From Rhizophagus sp. LPA8_4_AMF (taxonomy: Eukaryota; Glomeromycota; Glomeromycetes; Glomerales; Glomeraceae), in NCBI GenBank assembly GCA_021464525.1, contig JADRCO010000130.1, positions 1-50,735 of the forward strand: a stretch of 50,735 nt of DNA. Direction: 5' to 3'. The position numbers and the translations under genes were made by a program. How positions within the stretch are numbered: position 1 is the first letter of the stretch; every line of letters begins with the position of its first letter. Of this stretch, positions 12,437 to 25,820 are shown piece by piece. The notes under the pieces are model-generated. The model did no database searches and was not told the origin of the DNA. It worked only from the letters and a program-made list of their open reading frames with translations.

Positions 12437-14475
12437 TTAATGGAAATTTCGGTAAGTGCGTCACGTAATTTGTTTTTTTAAAAACAAAACATATGAAATG
12501 TTTTATTTAAATCAATTTATTTTTAGTTTAAAGAATTCAAGGTAAAGAAATTTCTTATTTGTATTTAATTATATGATATTTTCTAATAAATAAAGTTAAT
12601 TAAATAGAAGTAAATATAATAATATATATGAAGTAAATTTTTATGTTACAATACCTTACTTCTTTTTACATTGCAAATTGATAATTACCAGGATTTACCA
12701 ACCTAATATTTAAGGTTATAATTAATTTTTGAACAATTTAATTTTTTTTTATAATATAAATTAACTTACACATTTTTGTACACATAATTTGAAATCAAGA
12801 AATTCTTTATAACAAGCATTATGATGAATGGAATCAAGTTGAGAACTTACACATTTTGCATAAGTTGTAGCCTTAATTTTATAAAAAAATTGGCTATGTA
12901 TAAATATAAATATAATCAATTATATAAAATTAATATTTATATATTTTATTTATAAAAAAAAAATTATTTGTTTTTTACTTGTAAAGAACATTTTGATACG
13001 GCTTTTGCTAATATTGTAACAGTTTTTTTCTCTTTTATTATTGACATTATTTTTTAATCAATTTATCAAAAATAATGAGAATTTATCCGAGTGATAATGG
13101 TATCACAGACATCACATGAAAGTCAAACTTAACACTATATACCGATAATGAAACTGCGTTCTACCGATACCGATTTTAAACACCGATAATATATCGATTA
13201 AAATACCGATTTAATAAATAAGAAGGTTATTTTTGTTTAAAATGAAAAAAATAAAAATGGCATTTATTCTGCTGATTTTATCAATATAAATGTTAAGCGT
13301 TAGAAGTAATTACTTATGAAATCTTATAATCTTTAAAATTATGGAGTGCATAAAATTTCAGATTTATTTTTTTATTGACCGTGCGTTCGTAATGCAGAAA
13401 ATTTTGTTGAGAATTTATTATTGAAGCGCAATTTCCGTTAATGAACTAATTAGGGGATTCTTTCATTATAAATAGGAATGATTAACATTCCTTTTTCTGA
13501 AATTGTCACCCGTTCTAAAATTAATTGGTCTTCTCTGTTTACAATATAAAGCCTTTATTGAACCTATTCATCCTATTTACCGCAGCGTAATATGTATATA
13601 AATAGTGAAGTGTCACATATTTGTTATCACTCTTCCCATTACTCTTAACGGAAAAAAAGTGTCAGTTGGACACATAAACATCAAAACACAATATATCTAA
13701 ATTCGATACAGATATTCCTTTATATATATTTATTGAAAATATATAAAATAACAGGTTTAATAACAAGAAATTTTTCAAACATTTCTCCAAGTATTTAAAT
13801 ATTTCTATTGATTTACTTGATTTGGTTATTTTTTAAACAATAAACTTTGTGATATTCTCGAATTCTCAATTAAGTGAAAAAAAAACAATGAAAAAATTTC
13901 TTTATTCACATTTTTTTTTTTTTTTTATTAAAGGAACATCTCTCTTTGTTCTTTTTATATCCATGCAAATTTTCAAATGATATCACACTAGTCTATTTTT
14001 TACTTAATTCAGAAACAACTAAAACAATCATTCATCATTTGTATTTTTTTTGTGTAATCTGTCGTCTCATTACCCGTTATTTAAATATTTTTTTTTTTTA
14101 TTATCAGTTATTATTTACAATAAATGATAAATTCAATAACTTATCCGAATCAATTTTTTACGCCCTTTTTTTACACGGAATATCAAATAGAAAAAAAATG
14201 AGGTTTTCTCTTTTTTAAGAAAAACTTTTCTTTTTTTAAAAAAAAATACTTACCACCTTGATATAAAAAAAAAGTTTTTTTTTTATAAAAAAAATAAAAT
14301 AAAATATTCTTCGAGAGCGGATTTCGCCCATAAAATAATAAAATACGTCAAAAAAAAAAAAAACTGAATAATAATAATAAAATATAAGTCTCTTCCTTCC
14401 CCCTCATCGATATTATTATATTATCTCATCGCTTACCCTTTTACCTAATACTTTAACATTTTCATCTTAAATAAA
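12437..14475 (+). promoter_or_regulatory. Long AT-rich upstream region of the Gas2-domain gene
   Basis: About 2 kb separates CSN6 from the next start codon. No convincing gene is present; open frames near 13946-14218 are poly-T low complexity. A TATATAAATAG box lies at about 13595-13605. Between 13890 and 14370 the plus strand is dominated by long T and A runs, which could be a 5' UTR or UTR intron. A local cluster of four to six copies of the motif accgat lies at 13140-13215. Transcription start is not determinable. Confidence 0.35.
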
Positions 14476-17400
14476 ATGGAAGAAGAAACATATGACTCTA
14501 CATATAATCCTACGATAACAGAAGAAACAAATGAGGAAATACTACAAAATGGTGTCTTAGAAGAAGTAATAACTGTTGACCAAGAGTTTACTGAAAAAAA
14601 AGAGGTATTTCATGAAACGAAAAATGCTTTACAGAAAAATTTGGAACAAAATACTATCACTACCGATAATATAGGCGACCCTCTCGAAGAATACTTTAAT
14701 AATATTAAAAAATTATCGTCTTGGATGAATGATATTGTTAATTCAACTTTATCTTCACCTACTTTTTTACCATTAATTGCTACCTTTGTAACTGACCTTG
14801 ATATTTTAAATTCTTCCGAAGAAGATTTATCAAAAATAGAACTTGATATAATAAGTCATAAACAATTAGAATATAATCAACTTTCTTCTTTTTCTTCATC
14901 AACGGACTCTACTTCCTTTACTCAAATATTTTCCACTTTTGATTCGTTATGGAAAAATTTTAATTCTTTAATAGAATTAGGAAAATTAAAATTACAAGAA
15001 TTAAAATGGGTAATAGAATTATCTTCAAAAGTTGAACAAGTTGAAGTTGAAATTAAAAAAGTTGAAGCAAAGTTAGAAGGTGTTGAAGAATCTAGAAAGA
15101 AACATCTTGATGATGATGGTGGTGGCGACAATCCTAGTCCTTTAAGTAGTAGTATTATCGAATCATCCAGTGACATTACTGTAACTGGTATGGTCTTTTC
15201 ATCTTCTTTATTAGATGAATGGTATACCAAAGTTGTCGCAGCTGAAGAATCGGTTCAAGAAGTAAATTCTAAAGTTAAAGAAGTTAATAGTTTACTTCAA
15301 CATGAAAGATTTCGTTCTCCAAAAGATTTATTCGATCATATTAATATCATCATTGATAATAATGTACCCGAATTGAGAAGTAAAGTCGCTTCCGCAAAAC
15401 AAGCTTTAGCTCATGATCGTCGTATAGCAAGATGGTTCGATGCCGCTAATGAAGCTGATAAATCGATCAATGTTACTTTAAATCGATTAAAACAATTAGA
15501 AGTACCTGATTTTATTAATAAACGTGAATGGACCGATGAGGAACAATATCTTTCATCTATAATTGATGATAGAATAAATGACATAAAAGCTATTAATTCA
15601 GAATCTCAAAAGATCAAATCTGATAAAATTGATGATCTTGATAAAAAAGCAAATGAAATTATTATTACAATAAAAAATTCAGCTGATAATGAAGTTCAAA
15701 CGGTTGTTGATTTAATGACAAAACAGTTAAAAAATCTTAATAATCGTCTTACAAAATTGGATAATTTTATTGAATTGCTTTTACCACAAACTACTATTGA
15801 TCGATATTCTGTAGTATTAAAGTTGCTCAGCTCAATGGAAAGTATGCGTAATCAGATGACTCAAATAAGAAAGACACTTATTGAACATAATGATGCTGAT
15901 TTGGTCATGGGTGATGTTATAGATGTTGAATCTCAAATAACTGAATTTGAAAGTGAACTTTTAAATGATGATTCCGCCCTTGCGAAAGCTTTAAAGCAAA
16001 AGCATGCTAAATTACTACTAACAATTCAAAATATACGTGTTGCTTTGGCTGAGAATAAACTTCAAATGGCCGCATATTTAAGTCCTTCGTCTCCAACTTC
16101 TCCTACTTCTGCTGGTTCTGAATTTGATCGATTAAGAGTTATTGTTAAAAATAATTTAGAAAATTTTTATGTGCGTTTAATTTCTCCTCCAACTAATATG
16201 ATTGATGCAGAAAATGAAACTGAAGAACCTGAACGTATACATGGTCTTACTTGTAATGATGATCATGTCGCTGAAATTACTGAACGTTATGATAAGATTG
16301 AATCTGAATTAACTTCTTTTGAGAGAACCCTATGGGTTGAATTTTGGCTAAAGGGTGATCCTGCAAAAAAATCACGTGATGAAGAAGTTGTCAAATTAAT
16401 TGATGATTTAGAGAAAAAATTGGTTGAAATTAAGAACCTTATGGAAGTTAGGAAAAAAGATCTTGTTACTATAAAAGAAGGAAGAGAATTTGCAAAAGGC
16501 ATAAATTCTATACGTGATCAACTTGATATAGTAAAAGGTAAAATGAGAAAAGGTGATACAACAACAGATGCTTCCTTACAAGAATTAGATTCTTATATGG
16601 TTGATGCTTCAGAATTAACCAAATCATTAAAATCTACCTATAGTCATTTATTATCCTCTGAATCTGAAGATAAAAGATATAAGGAATGTTTTGAAGAAAT
16701 AGTTAATCAATATAAGCTTGTAAGGAGTTGGATTGAGGAAGTACGTGTATGGTTTAGAGAGGCTTTACGAATACGTGGTTGGATGAGGGAACGTGTAGAA
16801 ATTTTATTAAATGTACCTAAAGTTGATCCTTTTCAAGAAGGCGGAGCTCCTGTTACTCAAGAACAAGTTGATGAATGGCAAAGAGAACACGAAGAATTAG
16901 AAAGAGAGGTTGAAAAATTTGACTCTGAGGATGTCACTCGTTTAAGAGCTCACGTTAAAGGTATAGTAGGAACCGGTAATGAAACAACTACTACTGATAT
17001 GTCTCCTGCAGACACCATGACAATCGGAATTACCTTCCAGACTTTAGAAATCCTTGATCAATTACTTGGAAAATTAAAAGATCGTGATTATGAATTGGAT
17101 CTTTTAGCTTTACGTGTGCAATGGGAACGTGAATATGGTAATGCGATGAATTTTTGGAATATGTTGATTGATGAAATTAATGATTTCATAATTAGTCGAG
17201 GTAGATGGAAGGCTCCGATCTCTTCTGAAAAAAGAGAGGATGGTTGGTTTATTAATCAGGATCAGCTTCTTCAACATGATGTCACTTCCGAATCATATAA
17301 GATCAATCAAAAGTTATCAGACTACATACAAAATACAATACCTCCTACAACCGAAATCTTTGATGATTTATTTAATACTTCTCAAACGCCATTACCTGAA

Positions 17401-20400
17401 CATTTAATTGAAAGACAAGAGAATATTGAAGAAAAGGATAAAGATTATTTAGAAGAATATCATAAGTTTGCTGATGATATTTTAACACAACGTAAACAAG
17501 TTATTGATTATTCTAATGAAACAGAATCAGCTTTCGCCGAAGGGGTTAATTTAAAAAACGAATTAATTATTGAAGAATCAAATCCACGTGGTGGATCTGT
17601 TGAAAAGAAATATATTGCTCGCGTAATTGAAATAAATCAACGTATAGAAAAATCTTGGAGTTCAATGGCTGAAAAGATAATATATCCACATCATGAAAGA
17701 CATGATGAATCAGAAAATGAAGTAATAAGACAAGCAGTTACATCTTATAATGAAAGATTAAAAGTATTACTTGCTGAAACCGATGAAGCTTTGAAAAATT
17801 ATCAACGTGCTCTTAAATTTGTAGAATTAGCTGATGAATATAAAAAAGAAGCTGATCGTTTAGAAAATTGGATATCTAAAAAGGATGATTATATAATAAA
17901 ACGTAAATTTGACGTCTTCCAAGAACCATGTAAATTCACTTCTCAAAATATTGACGATTATGTTTCTGGTAATGCCCAAATAGCTGTTGATATACATAAT
18001 TTTGACGAAGAGGAGTTAAAAGTTTTACATAAAAAAGTTGCAGATCTAATTACCGATGTTAAAGCTGTTGGAACAAAATGTGTAAATACCGAAGAGTTAG
18101 AAAATATAATGAAAAATCTTGATGATAAAATTAAAGGACTTCGTGATGATTTTCAAACTTTACAATCTCGTGAACCTGATGAAGTCGATGCTGCTAAAAA
18201 ACGTCTCATATGGGAAGAATCCCTTAACAATTCAAATAATTTTGTTGGCGCTACAATAAAAGAATCGAAAGATTTTATTGCTTCAAAGGCATCATGGAAT
18301 CCTAAAACTTCAGAAGATATTTCCGCACATGAAATTCTTAGTCAAGAATATTCTTCCCTTGAAGGAAGAGTTAAAGATCATTTATCCAAAGAGATTATTG
18401 AGAACAAGTCGAATTATGATGCATTCATTGACGCTAGTGAAAAATTATCTGATAAGGATCGTCGTAATCATATTGAAAAACGTCAATCTAAACTTGAATC
18501 CAATGTTGATAAACTTAATGAACATGTTTCATTTGCTCATGACATTTTAGAACAACGTGCTGCTGTTGTTGAGTATATGTCCGAAGCGACAAAATTGGAT
18601 AATGATGCAGATGAAATTAAGAAAAACCTTATTGAAGCCGAAAAAAATGTATTCAAAGGCCCAAGTGAAATTGATTTTGCAACACATCTAAAAGACTTCA
18701 ATCAAAATGTTACAACTTTATGGGATGAACGTGGTTCGAAATTACCATATCCTACAAGTCCTATCATGGACGAAGTAAAAATCACAAAAAATACTGTCAT
18801 AGAGGAAGCTGCTAAAAAACGGATATCTTCATTGGAATCTGCGGGAGAAGAATTAAATAAATTATATGAAACATATCAAACATCCTTGGAGCTTCAGCAA
18901 CGAGCTAATAAATGTTTGGAAGATTCCTCTCGTTTACAAGACTGGATCGCACAAAGGCTAAATATATTAGAAGAAAAGAAAATCGATCCTCTTACTGAAG
19001 AATGTCCTTGGAATGAATCTGAAGTTCAAAAAATGCAAGAAGAACATGAAACCTTCCTTAGAGAAAATACGAGAGTTGATGTTGAAGATATAAATCAAGT
19101 TCGTAATGATTTTGAAACCTTATTGGAAGATATTAAAAAAGCTAAATGTAAAAGCGTCGATCAAAAACCGCTTTGTGAGGCATTAGAAAATCTTAATAAA
19201 AATTTTGGAGAACTTCAATCAGTATCATCATCACGCCAACTGAATCTTTCAGTATTACATAGTCGTGCTAAATGGGAAGATCAACATGGGCCTTGTACAA
19301 GTTCTATTGATGAATTAACCAATCAAATTAATGAATATATATCCGAGAAAGCAAGATGGTCACCAGATAATGCCAATCCAGAAACCGACATACATCAAGA
19401 ATTTACCGATTTAAAACAAAAGATTTCAGAATTTGAAGAGAAACCTTTGACTTCAACAAAATTAGCGTATGATGATATGGTATCATCCATTAAATCTTAT
19501 TTATCACAATCACCCCCTAAACATATTTCTGATCGTCAACTTGATCTTATAAAACGTCTCGATAATCTCACTGGACGCGTAGATTTAAGTAAACAAGTTT
19601 TGGATCAAAGAGATGCCATAAATACATATCTTAACCAAGCAAATTTTGTAGAAAAGGAAGGAGAATTATTGAAAGAACAATTGAGATCTGCTGAAGAAAA
19701 TGGGGAGGCGGATCCCGGTTTTACCGATAAATTAGCAACTTTTAAAGACTATTTGAATAGTTTGAAAAATGAATTCGCAGATAAAATTGCCTATCCCAAT
19801 GATTCACTACCCACTGATGATGTTAATGCACCAATAAAAAAAGTTGTCGATACTCGTATGGAAGATCTTATTAATCTTTCTAAGGAGCTTGATGAGTTAT
19901 TAAAATCTTATCAAGATACGATGAAACTATCTGGAGAACTCGAAAATGTAATTTCAAATGCAAATCAACTTGTAGATGAACTTGATAATTTTATCTTTAA
20001 TAAAGCTTCATGGCAAACCCAAGAAGATCCTATAAACAAAAATGCTATAGATTCAGTTAGTAAAAGTTTGATTGCTGAATTAGATGATCTTAATAAGAAA
20101 GTTGCCGAGTTTGATAAAAATACTGTCAAATCTGTTAGTGATAAGGTTGATGATTATGGAAAAGTTATGGCTGCAAAAGAAAAAGATATACCAGAACATA
20201 TAGAAGAGAGACGTAAAAAATTGAATGAAATTCTTAATGAATTGGATGAATTAGATAAATATGCTAGAGATGTAATAGATCAACGAAAAGCTGTTATGGA
20301 CTATATGGCAGATGGTGCTCAGTTGGAAAAAGAGGCAGAACAGATTCAACAGGTGATTAACAAATGATTTAAGTGTTTCTTATAAAAATATATATTAAGT

Positions 20401-23400
20401 ATAAAATTTTTTTTTAGATTCTCTTGTCCAATGAACCAAGTTCACCTGGTGGAGAAGGAAGCACAGTTTCCACTGCAGTTAATGGTTTTGCGGATCGAGT
20501 TCAGACTTTATGTGAAGAAATTGCTTCACGAATCGAATATCCTACATGTTCAATACAGAATGACGAAAACGATCGAATAGGACGTACAGAAGATAGTAAC
20601 AATCTTATAAAAGAGGCTGTTAATGCTCAAAACGAATCACTTAAATCTTTGTCAAATAGTTTAAAAGACCTTTTAGAGACACATCAAAATGTATTACGTC
20701 GTAAAAAGATGATCGAATCTTATATAAATCAAGCTGATGATGTTGCTTCATGGATTCAACCCAAATTAGACGTTTTGAGAGATATTCTTGACAATGAAAC
20801 TTTAGGAAAATTATCAAAAGACGAAATACATGATCTTATTGGTGAAGTTGATGGTATAGAAGCTGCACGTCAAGCTTATCATAGTGCTTTTAGTTTCGCT
20901 AAAAGTCTAGCAAATAAATTAATTGAAGAGATGACAAATGAAATTGAACAAGGTGGGGATGATACTGAAGATATCAAAGCGGATCTTGAAACCGTCAAAG
21001 CTAAACAAGAAACAATCGACGCATTATGGGGAGAATTACAATCTGACGTACCTAAAGCAAAAAACAGATTGGATCAAGCTCTTCAAGTTGTCGACTTCAA
21101 AGAAAAAGCCGATGAAGTTTTAAATAAGGTTAACGATTTATCAAGCATAATGACAAATACTCCAGTCGAAGAAATCACAAATGCTGACATGAAAGATTGG
21201 CAGATCAAATTAAATAACTTAGAACAAGCAGAACTTTTCTCTTTAATAAAACTTCATGACTTGGTTCAAGAAAATTTAAAAGAAAATTATGGTGCTTTCA
21301 ACGACAAGGAATCAAAAGAACTTGAAAACCTGTTAAGAGAAATAGTTAATTCTATTGGATCTTTAAAGAAATTGATGAATAATAAGATCGATGATGTTGA
21401 AGCATATCAATCATCGCAAATTGCTAACGCTTATATGAATCGTGCTAGTGACTTACAAAGATGGATTGATGATAACATAGCAACTTTTGCAGATGTTAAA
21501 CCTAAACATGGTATTATGGTAGGAAATTCTAAAGAACTTAATAAGAACAATTGCGGTGAATTAACATTGGTTTATGAACAATTCACAAAAGAATTACCTG
21601 ACCGTGTAGAACAACTTGAAAGTATAAGAGCAGAATTCAATGAAATATCATTAAAAGAAGGAATACGCGAATTACAAGATATACTGAAATGGCAATCCAA
21701 TCTTGATCAATCATGGGATAATTTAGACGTGTCTACAGGGGAATATAAGAGCTTTATTGATAAAACTGCAAATTGGCATTATCGACATGGTTCCATATAT
21801 CATGTTGAAAATGATATTCTTGGAGGATTGGAAGAGCGTATCAACAGTTTAAGTAGTGTAGGTTATGATGATTTGGAAGCTGAAGCAAAAGAATTAAACG
21901 AAAAAATTGAAAAAGCTAAATTAATGCTTGAAGACACTAAACTCAAAGCAAGTAATATAATTGATGATCCTGATGACTTAATTGATTTAACAAATCGTAA
22001 GAATTTCGATGATCATTATAACGAAGCTACTAATCGCCTTGATGAATTATTGGCGTCATTCCAAGTTGCTCTTACCGCTGCAAACAATGCTTCACTATTA
22101 GCAGCTTTCCATGCGGAAGCAAATCGCATAATATCAAACTGCGGTGAGGGAATTGCTATAGTAAAATCAAGACATGAAGATCTTGAAAATAGTGGATATT
22201 ATGCTCTTGAAGTTGACGCTCTTGGGGCAATAATAAGAGATGCTATCGATGGATATTCAGAAAGCGAAGAGAAATTGCACAAATATGATCAACAAGTAAA
22301 TGTTGATTTGAAAAATGAGGCAGATAAACTTATCGAATTAAATCCTGAAACCAATAAAAATCGCGTAGTTAATATTTTCAATAAAGTTACAGCAGCTTTA
22401 GAACAATTTTCTGACACTGTTGCTATTGAACGTCGCGAAATTGAACTTTCGAGGAGAGTTCATGCACATGCTAAAAGTGCTCATGATATCAAAAACTGGA
22501 TAAGTTCTTGTAAGATGGCAGTATTGGGTATTCAAGGTGGTATACTTGATCAGGAAGATGAAATTATAAGTCTAGAAGGAAAAGTTGCCAGCTTTCAAGG
22601 CGTTATAGATCAATTCAAAGATCAAAGCCATCGAGTTCTCATACCGGAAGCTGATAGTGCTAAAATTGATGCACCTCAACCAGAAGAAACAAACCCTAAA
22701 ATCAAGGATGCAATACAAATACGAACAAATCGTGTACTAGAAGATTGGTATGGACTTAAAGATTTGCTAGCACATTTAAGAACAAGTTTGAATGCTTCGA
22801 AAGAAAGTCAAGAAGTTTCACGCGCTATTAAAGATATTTTAGTAGCTATTAATCAAGTTAAAGAAAGAGTTTTGAACATTGAATCATTCATTACTGGTGA
22901 AGGTGTTCCAAGATTACCTACAAAAGATGATGTAGAAGGAGGAGAACTTGAACTTAATGAAATTCAAGCTGAAGTTGATCATATTCTTGGGCCAAGAATT
23001 GAATCTTTAGATGAGATGATAGATAATTTAACAGAAAATGATTCAGGATATGTTCAACAACGTCATGGAATAGCTGAAGCACTGACTAATCTTGCAAATA
23101 TAATAGATACAAAGAGAACTCAACTTAGGGAAGCACATAATTTGGCATTGTTTGGTACTAAAGCTGATGAAATGAATGCTTTAATGAGCTCATTACTTGA
23201 AGTCGTTGACATTGCAACAACAACAATGGATGGTTCCCCGCTTTCATCATTAGAGAAAATTGAGTTACAATCACGTTCAATTGAACTAGAAACCAAGTAT
23301 GATTATTATTGCCCTAAAATACATCAAAAATTCGATGAATGCAAACGTCTTGCAGAACCATTAAAAGAAGATTGGCGTGTTGAAGATCGATTGGGTATAC

Positions 23401-24633
23401 TAAAAGAACAATGGTCAGAATTAATTGATGTCGCTAATGCAAAGAAAGAAGAGTTAAAACGATTACTTTCCGGCCAAGTACCAAAGACACGCCACAGTCG
23501 CTCGAATTCACAGCTTATATCAGGTAAAAGATCATCCAGAGAAGTACTTGCTTCAAAAACAACTTCATCGTTACGCTTACCATCCCTTCCTTTTTATGTG
23601 TACAAGCTCGCAGGAGAGGCGTTGTTTCACCGGGTGTATCTCCATCACGAAATCCTTTGTACCGACCTTCCACTTCACGTAACACATCCAAGACTCCTAC
23701 GCGTCTAACACCAAGTCCAACACCAGGCTCACCAGGTTCACCACGACGTCCACCAATAAGACTTTTACCGCATAACGTTAATAACTATGTTCCTAATCCT
23801 AACGATCAACTTGACGTCGAAGTAGCGAGAATAGTAAATGCTTGTCCTGTAAAGATTAAAGTTTCCATGGTTGAAGGAGAACCAGGCAAATATATGTTCG
23901 GAGAAGTTGAACCAAAACTTTGCTATTGTCGCATACTGCGAAGTCGCATGGTTATGGTTCGAGTCGGTGGAGGATGGGCAGAACTTTCAAAGTAAGCTTA
24001 ATCGATTTCAATTTATTACTTATAAAAGGTTTATGTATTTGTTTTTATTTCTAACAAAATTTCTTACAAATTTTCTAATATATTGTTTTTTCGCCGTTCA
24101 ATAATTTTAAAGATTCCTTGTCGGTATGTACATTGTTGAAATACTAATGTAACACGCCCTACTCAAGTATTATATATGAATATGATGATTTCCAACAATA
24201 TTCAACATGTTGGAAATCCCGATATTTATTTTTTTTTATTTTATTTTTTTTTCATAATTTGACGTTTACTATATGACAATATAGATAACAATGATGTCAC
24301 TCTCCAATTCATTCTGCCACAACAGAACACGCTAACCTGGAACAAAAATACATCCCCAAAGCAAGATCTTTTGTCGGATCTGACGAAACAGAGTCAACAA
24401 TCGGAGGAAACGAATCCTCTTCAGGGCCCAGTTTTCATGAGGCGAGTATCCGCTTTATCCCGAAGGGACACGGACTCCGAGTCGAAGGGTCAACGGGCAG
24501 CGGTCCCTTGGCGTTGAAACGCATGTCATATGCAAGAAAAGTGAGTAGTCAAACTAGTCAAAGTAGTCAAAGTATTCAAGAAAATGATAGATTACGTTTT
24601 GGCAAACCAAGTAACTTAAGAAAATCAACTTGA
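14476..24633 (+). CDS. Giant spectrin-like coiled-coil protein with C-terminal Gas2 domain
   Basis: Five exons (14476-20352, 20418-23523, 23607-23991, 24113-24123, 24326-24633) join exactly in phase to 3228 residues. Residues 1-2980 are almost wholly helical and acidic, with spectrin-like repeats. A super-repeat of about 355 residues recurs three times from about residue 880. Each copy has an aromatic W-E segment, then K-A-x-W, then a QR-x-A-V-x-(D/E)-Y helix, then K-I-x-YP. A basic Ser/Pro/Arg linker follows (about 2995-3060), then a Gas2 (GAR) microtubule-binding domain at about 3064-3135: VARIVNACPVKIKVSM, YCRILRSRMVMVRVGGGW, then FLVEH encoded across the micro-exon. A Ser-rich tail ends the protein. 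Gas2 domains in spectraplakins bind microtubules. No calponin-homology actin-binding domain is seen at the N-terminus. I infer a cytoskeletal linker or cortical scaffold. Confidence 0.85.
24113..24123 (+). other. 11-nucleotide micro-exon in the Gas2 domain
   Basis: The exon ending at 23991 stops in phase 2 (ELS plus aa). The 11 bases attccttgtcg are flanked by an AG acceptor and a GTATGT donor. They supply K-F-L-V plus one base, and splice to the acceptor after ccacaacag at 24325 to give ELSKFLVEHANLEQ. This restores the conserved Gas2 ending, in which FLV follows the GGGW motif. Skipping the micro-exon or using the nearer acceptor at 24284 gives a stop or an unrelated frame. Confidence 0.7.
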
Positions 24634-25748
24634 GATGATAGTTTTCAACTGATAAGGAACCTTTTTCCTTGTAATTTATTTATTCCTTTTTTATTGCGGG
24701 CTGTGTGTGCTCTTTTATTATTATTATATAAAACTTAAATTTTTTTTCGCTGGGTGAAAATTAAAAAGTTTTTTGAGGTGGAAACAAAATTTTGAGAATT
24801 TTTTTTGTAGGGGGGTTTTGAAGGGAATAATCCATTATTAACAAAAATCAATTTCATCTGGGATCTTCTATATCTTGGCTGGGCTATGGGTAGGTTTGGC
24901 CAACAAAAATATATAATAGAAAGATTTTAAAAATCCTCCTCTTTCTTATAATACAATTCATATAGTTTTTCTTTAGATAAAAAAAATAATCTTTTTAAAT
25001 TAGAAGAGGATAGATAATTAACAAAATTTTATTTATGTATATTTTTTCTTTCTAATACTATATATATGCATATTTATCCAACAACCAACAACCAAATTCA
25101 ACCAAATCAACCAAATTCAACCGTAATTCTACAGAACCAAAGAAAAATTGTGACAATATTGGCAATAATTGTTGCGATCGTTTGTTATTATCTGTCAGAA
25201 CGAAATACTTTGGACGATTGCCAGATGAAGAATATGCAATATTTAACATGTACTTAATTTTTTAGGGAGTTTAAAGCTTTTCTTATATTTATTCGAGAGA
25301 TAGTATTTTCATTATTATTATTTTAATATTTTTTCTTTTTCTGGGTACATCTTATTTTTTCACACACATCCCGCACATGTTTTTTCCTTCATATTAAAAA
25401 TTTGTAATTTTTTTATTATATTCATCATTCATTCTACTATACATATAGTTTCTACTGTATAAAAAGTATTCAATCAAAAACACTATACATGCTATTATTT
25501 TTTTTTCTTTTGATTCTTTAAAATGTTTATATTTAATAATACCAAGTAATAATAGATATACTGTATATACATATTGCTATATTGTTATTATACCTACAGT
25601 ATTACATTCATACGCTATAATTTGTAACAATATAAATAAATGAATTATCGATCAAAAAGTATTTTATAATTTGTACTACTTATACGTATTCATTGTATAA
25701 ATTATTTTAGGTCTAACCTTTAATGTTCAAAAAAATTCAAAATTAAAG
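24634..25748. other. Intergenic region downstream of the Gas2 gene
   Basis: AT-rich DNA with poly-T tracts, presumably including the 3' UTR of the Gas2 gene. A 63-codon open frame at 25066-25257 opens with an Asn/Pro/Gln-rich low-complexity run and has no recognisable features, so I do not call it. No other gene is seen. Confidence 0.5.
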
Positions 25749-25820
25749 AGGTCTCGCCGAGAATCGAACTCGGATTACAGGATTCAAAGTCCTGGGTGCT
25801 AACCATTACACCACGAAACC
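25749..25820 (-). tRNA. tRNA-Gln (anticodon TTG)
   Basis: The minus strand folds as a 72-base tRNA. The acceptor stem ggtttcg pairs with cgagacc (one G-T pair), discriminator T. The D-arm region holds the A-box-like gtgtaatggttagc, and the T-arm contains gttcgat. The anticodon loop is ctttgaa, giving TTG and decoding CAA. The sequence closely resembles eukaryotic tRNA-Gln. There is no intron. The 3' CCA is not encoded, as is normal for nuclear tRNA genes. Confidence 0.95.

Noticed and set aside
13946..14218. 90-codon open frame upstream of the Gas2 gene
   Set aside because: Composed of poly-T-driven Phe, Leu and Ile runs with no start context or family resemblance. Best read as non-coding leader DNA.
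24285..24517. Alternative last exon of the Gas2 gene using the acceptor at 24284
   Set aside because: It is in phase after the micro-exon and gives a tail ending AAVPWR. However, the distal acceptor at 24325 gives a better Gas2 ending and a longer coherent Ser-rich tail. Kept only as a possible isoform.
25066..25257. 63-codon frame beginning MHIYPTTNNQ
   Set aside because: Starts with an Asn/Pro/Gln-rich low-complexity run and has an overlapping frame of the same length on the other strand. No supporting features.
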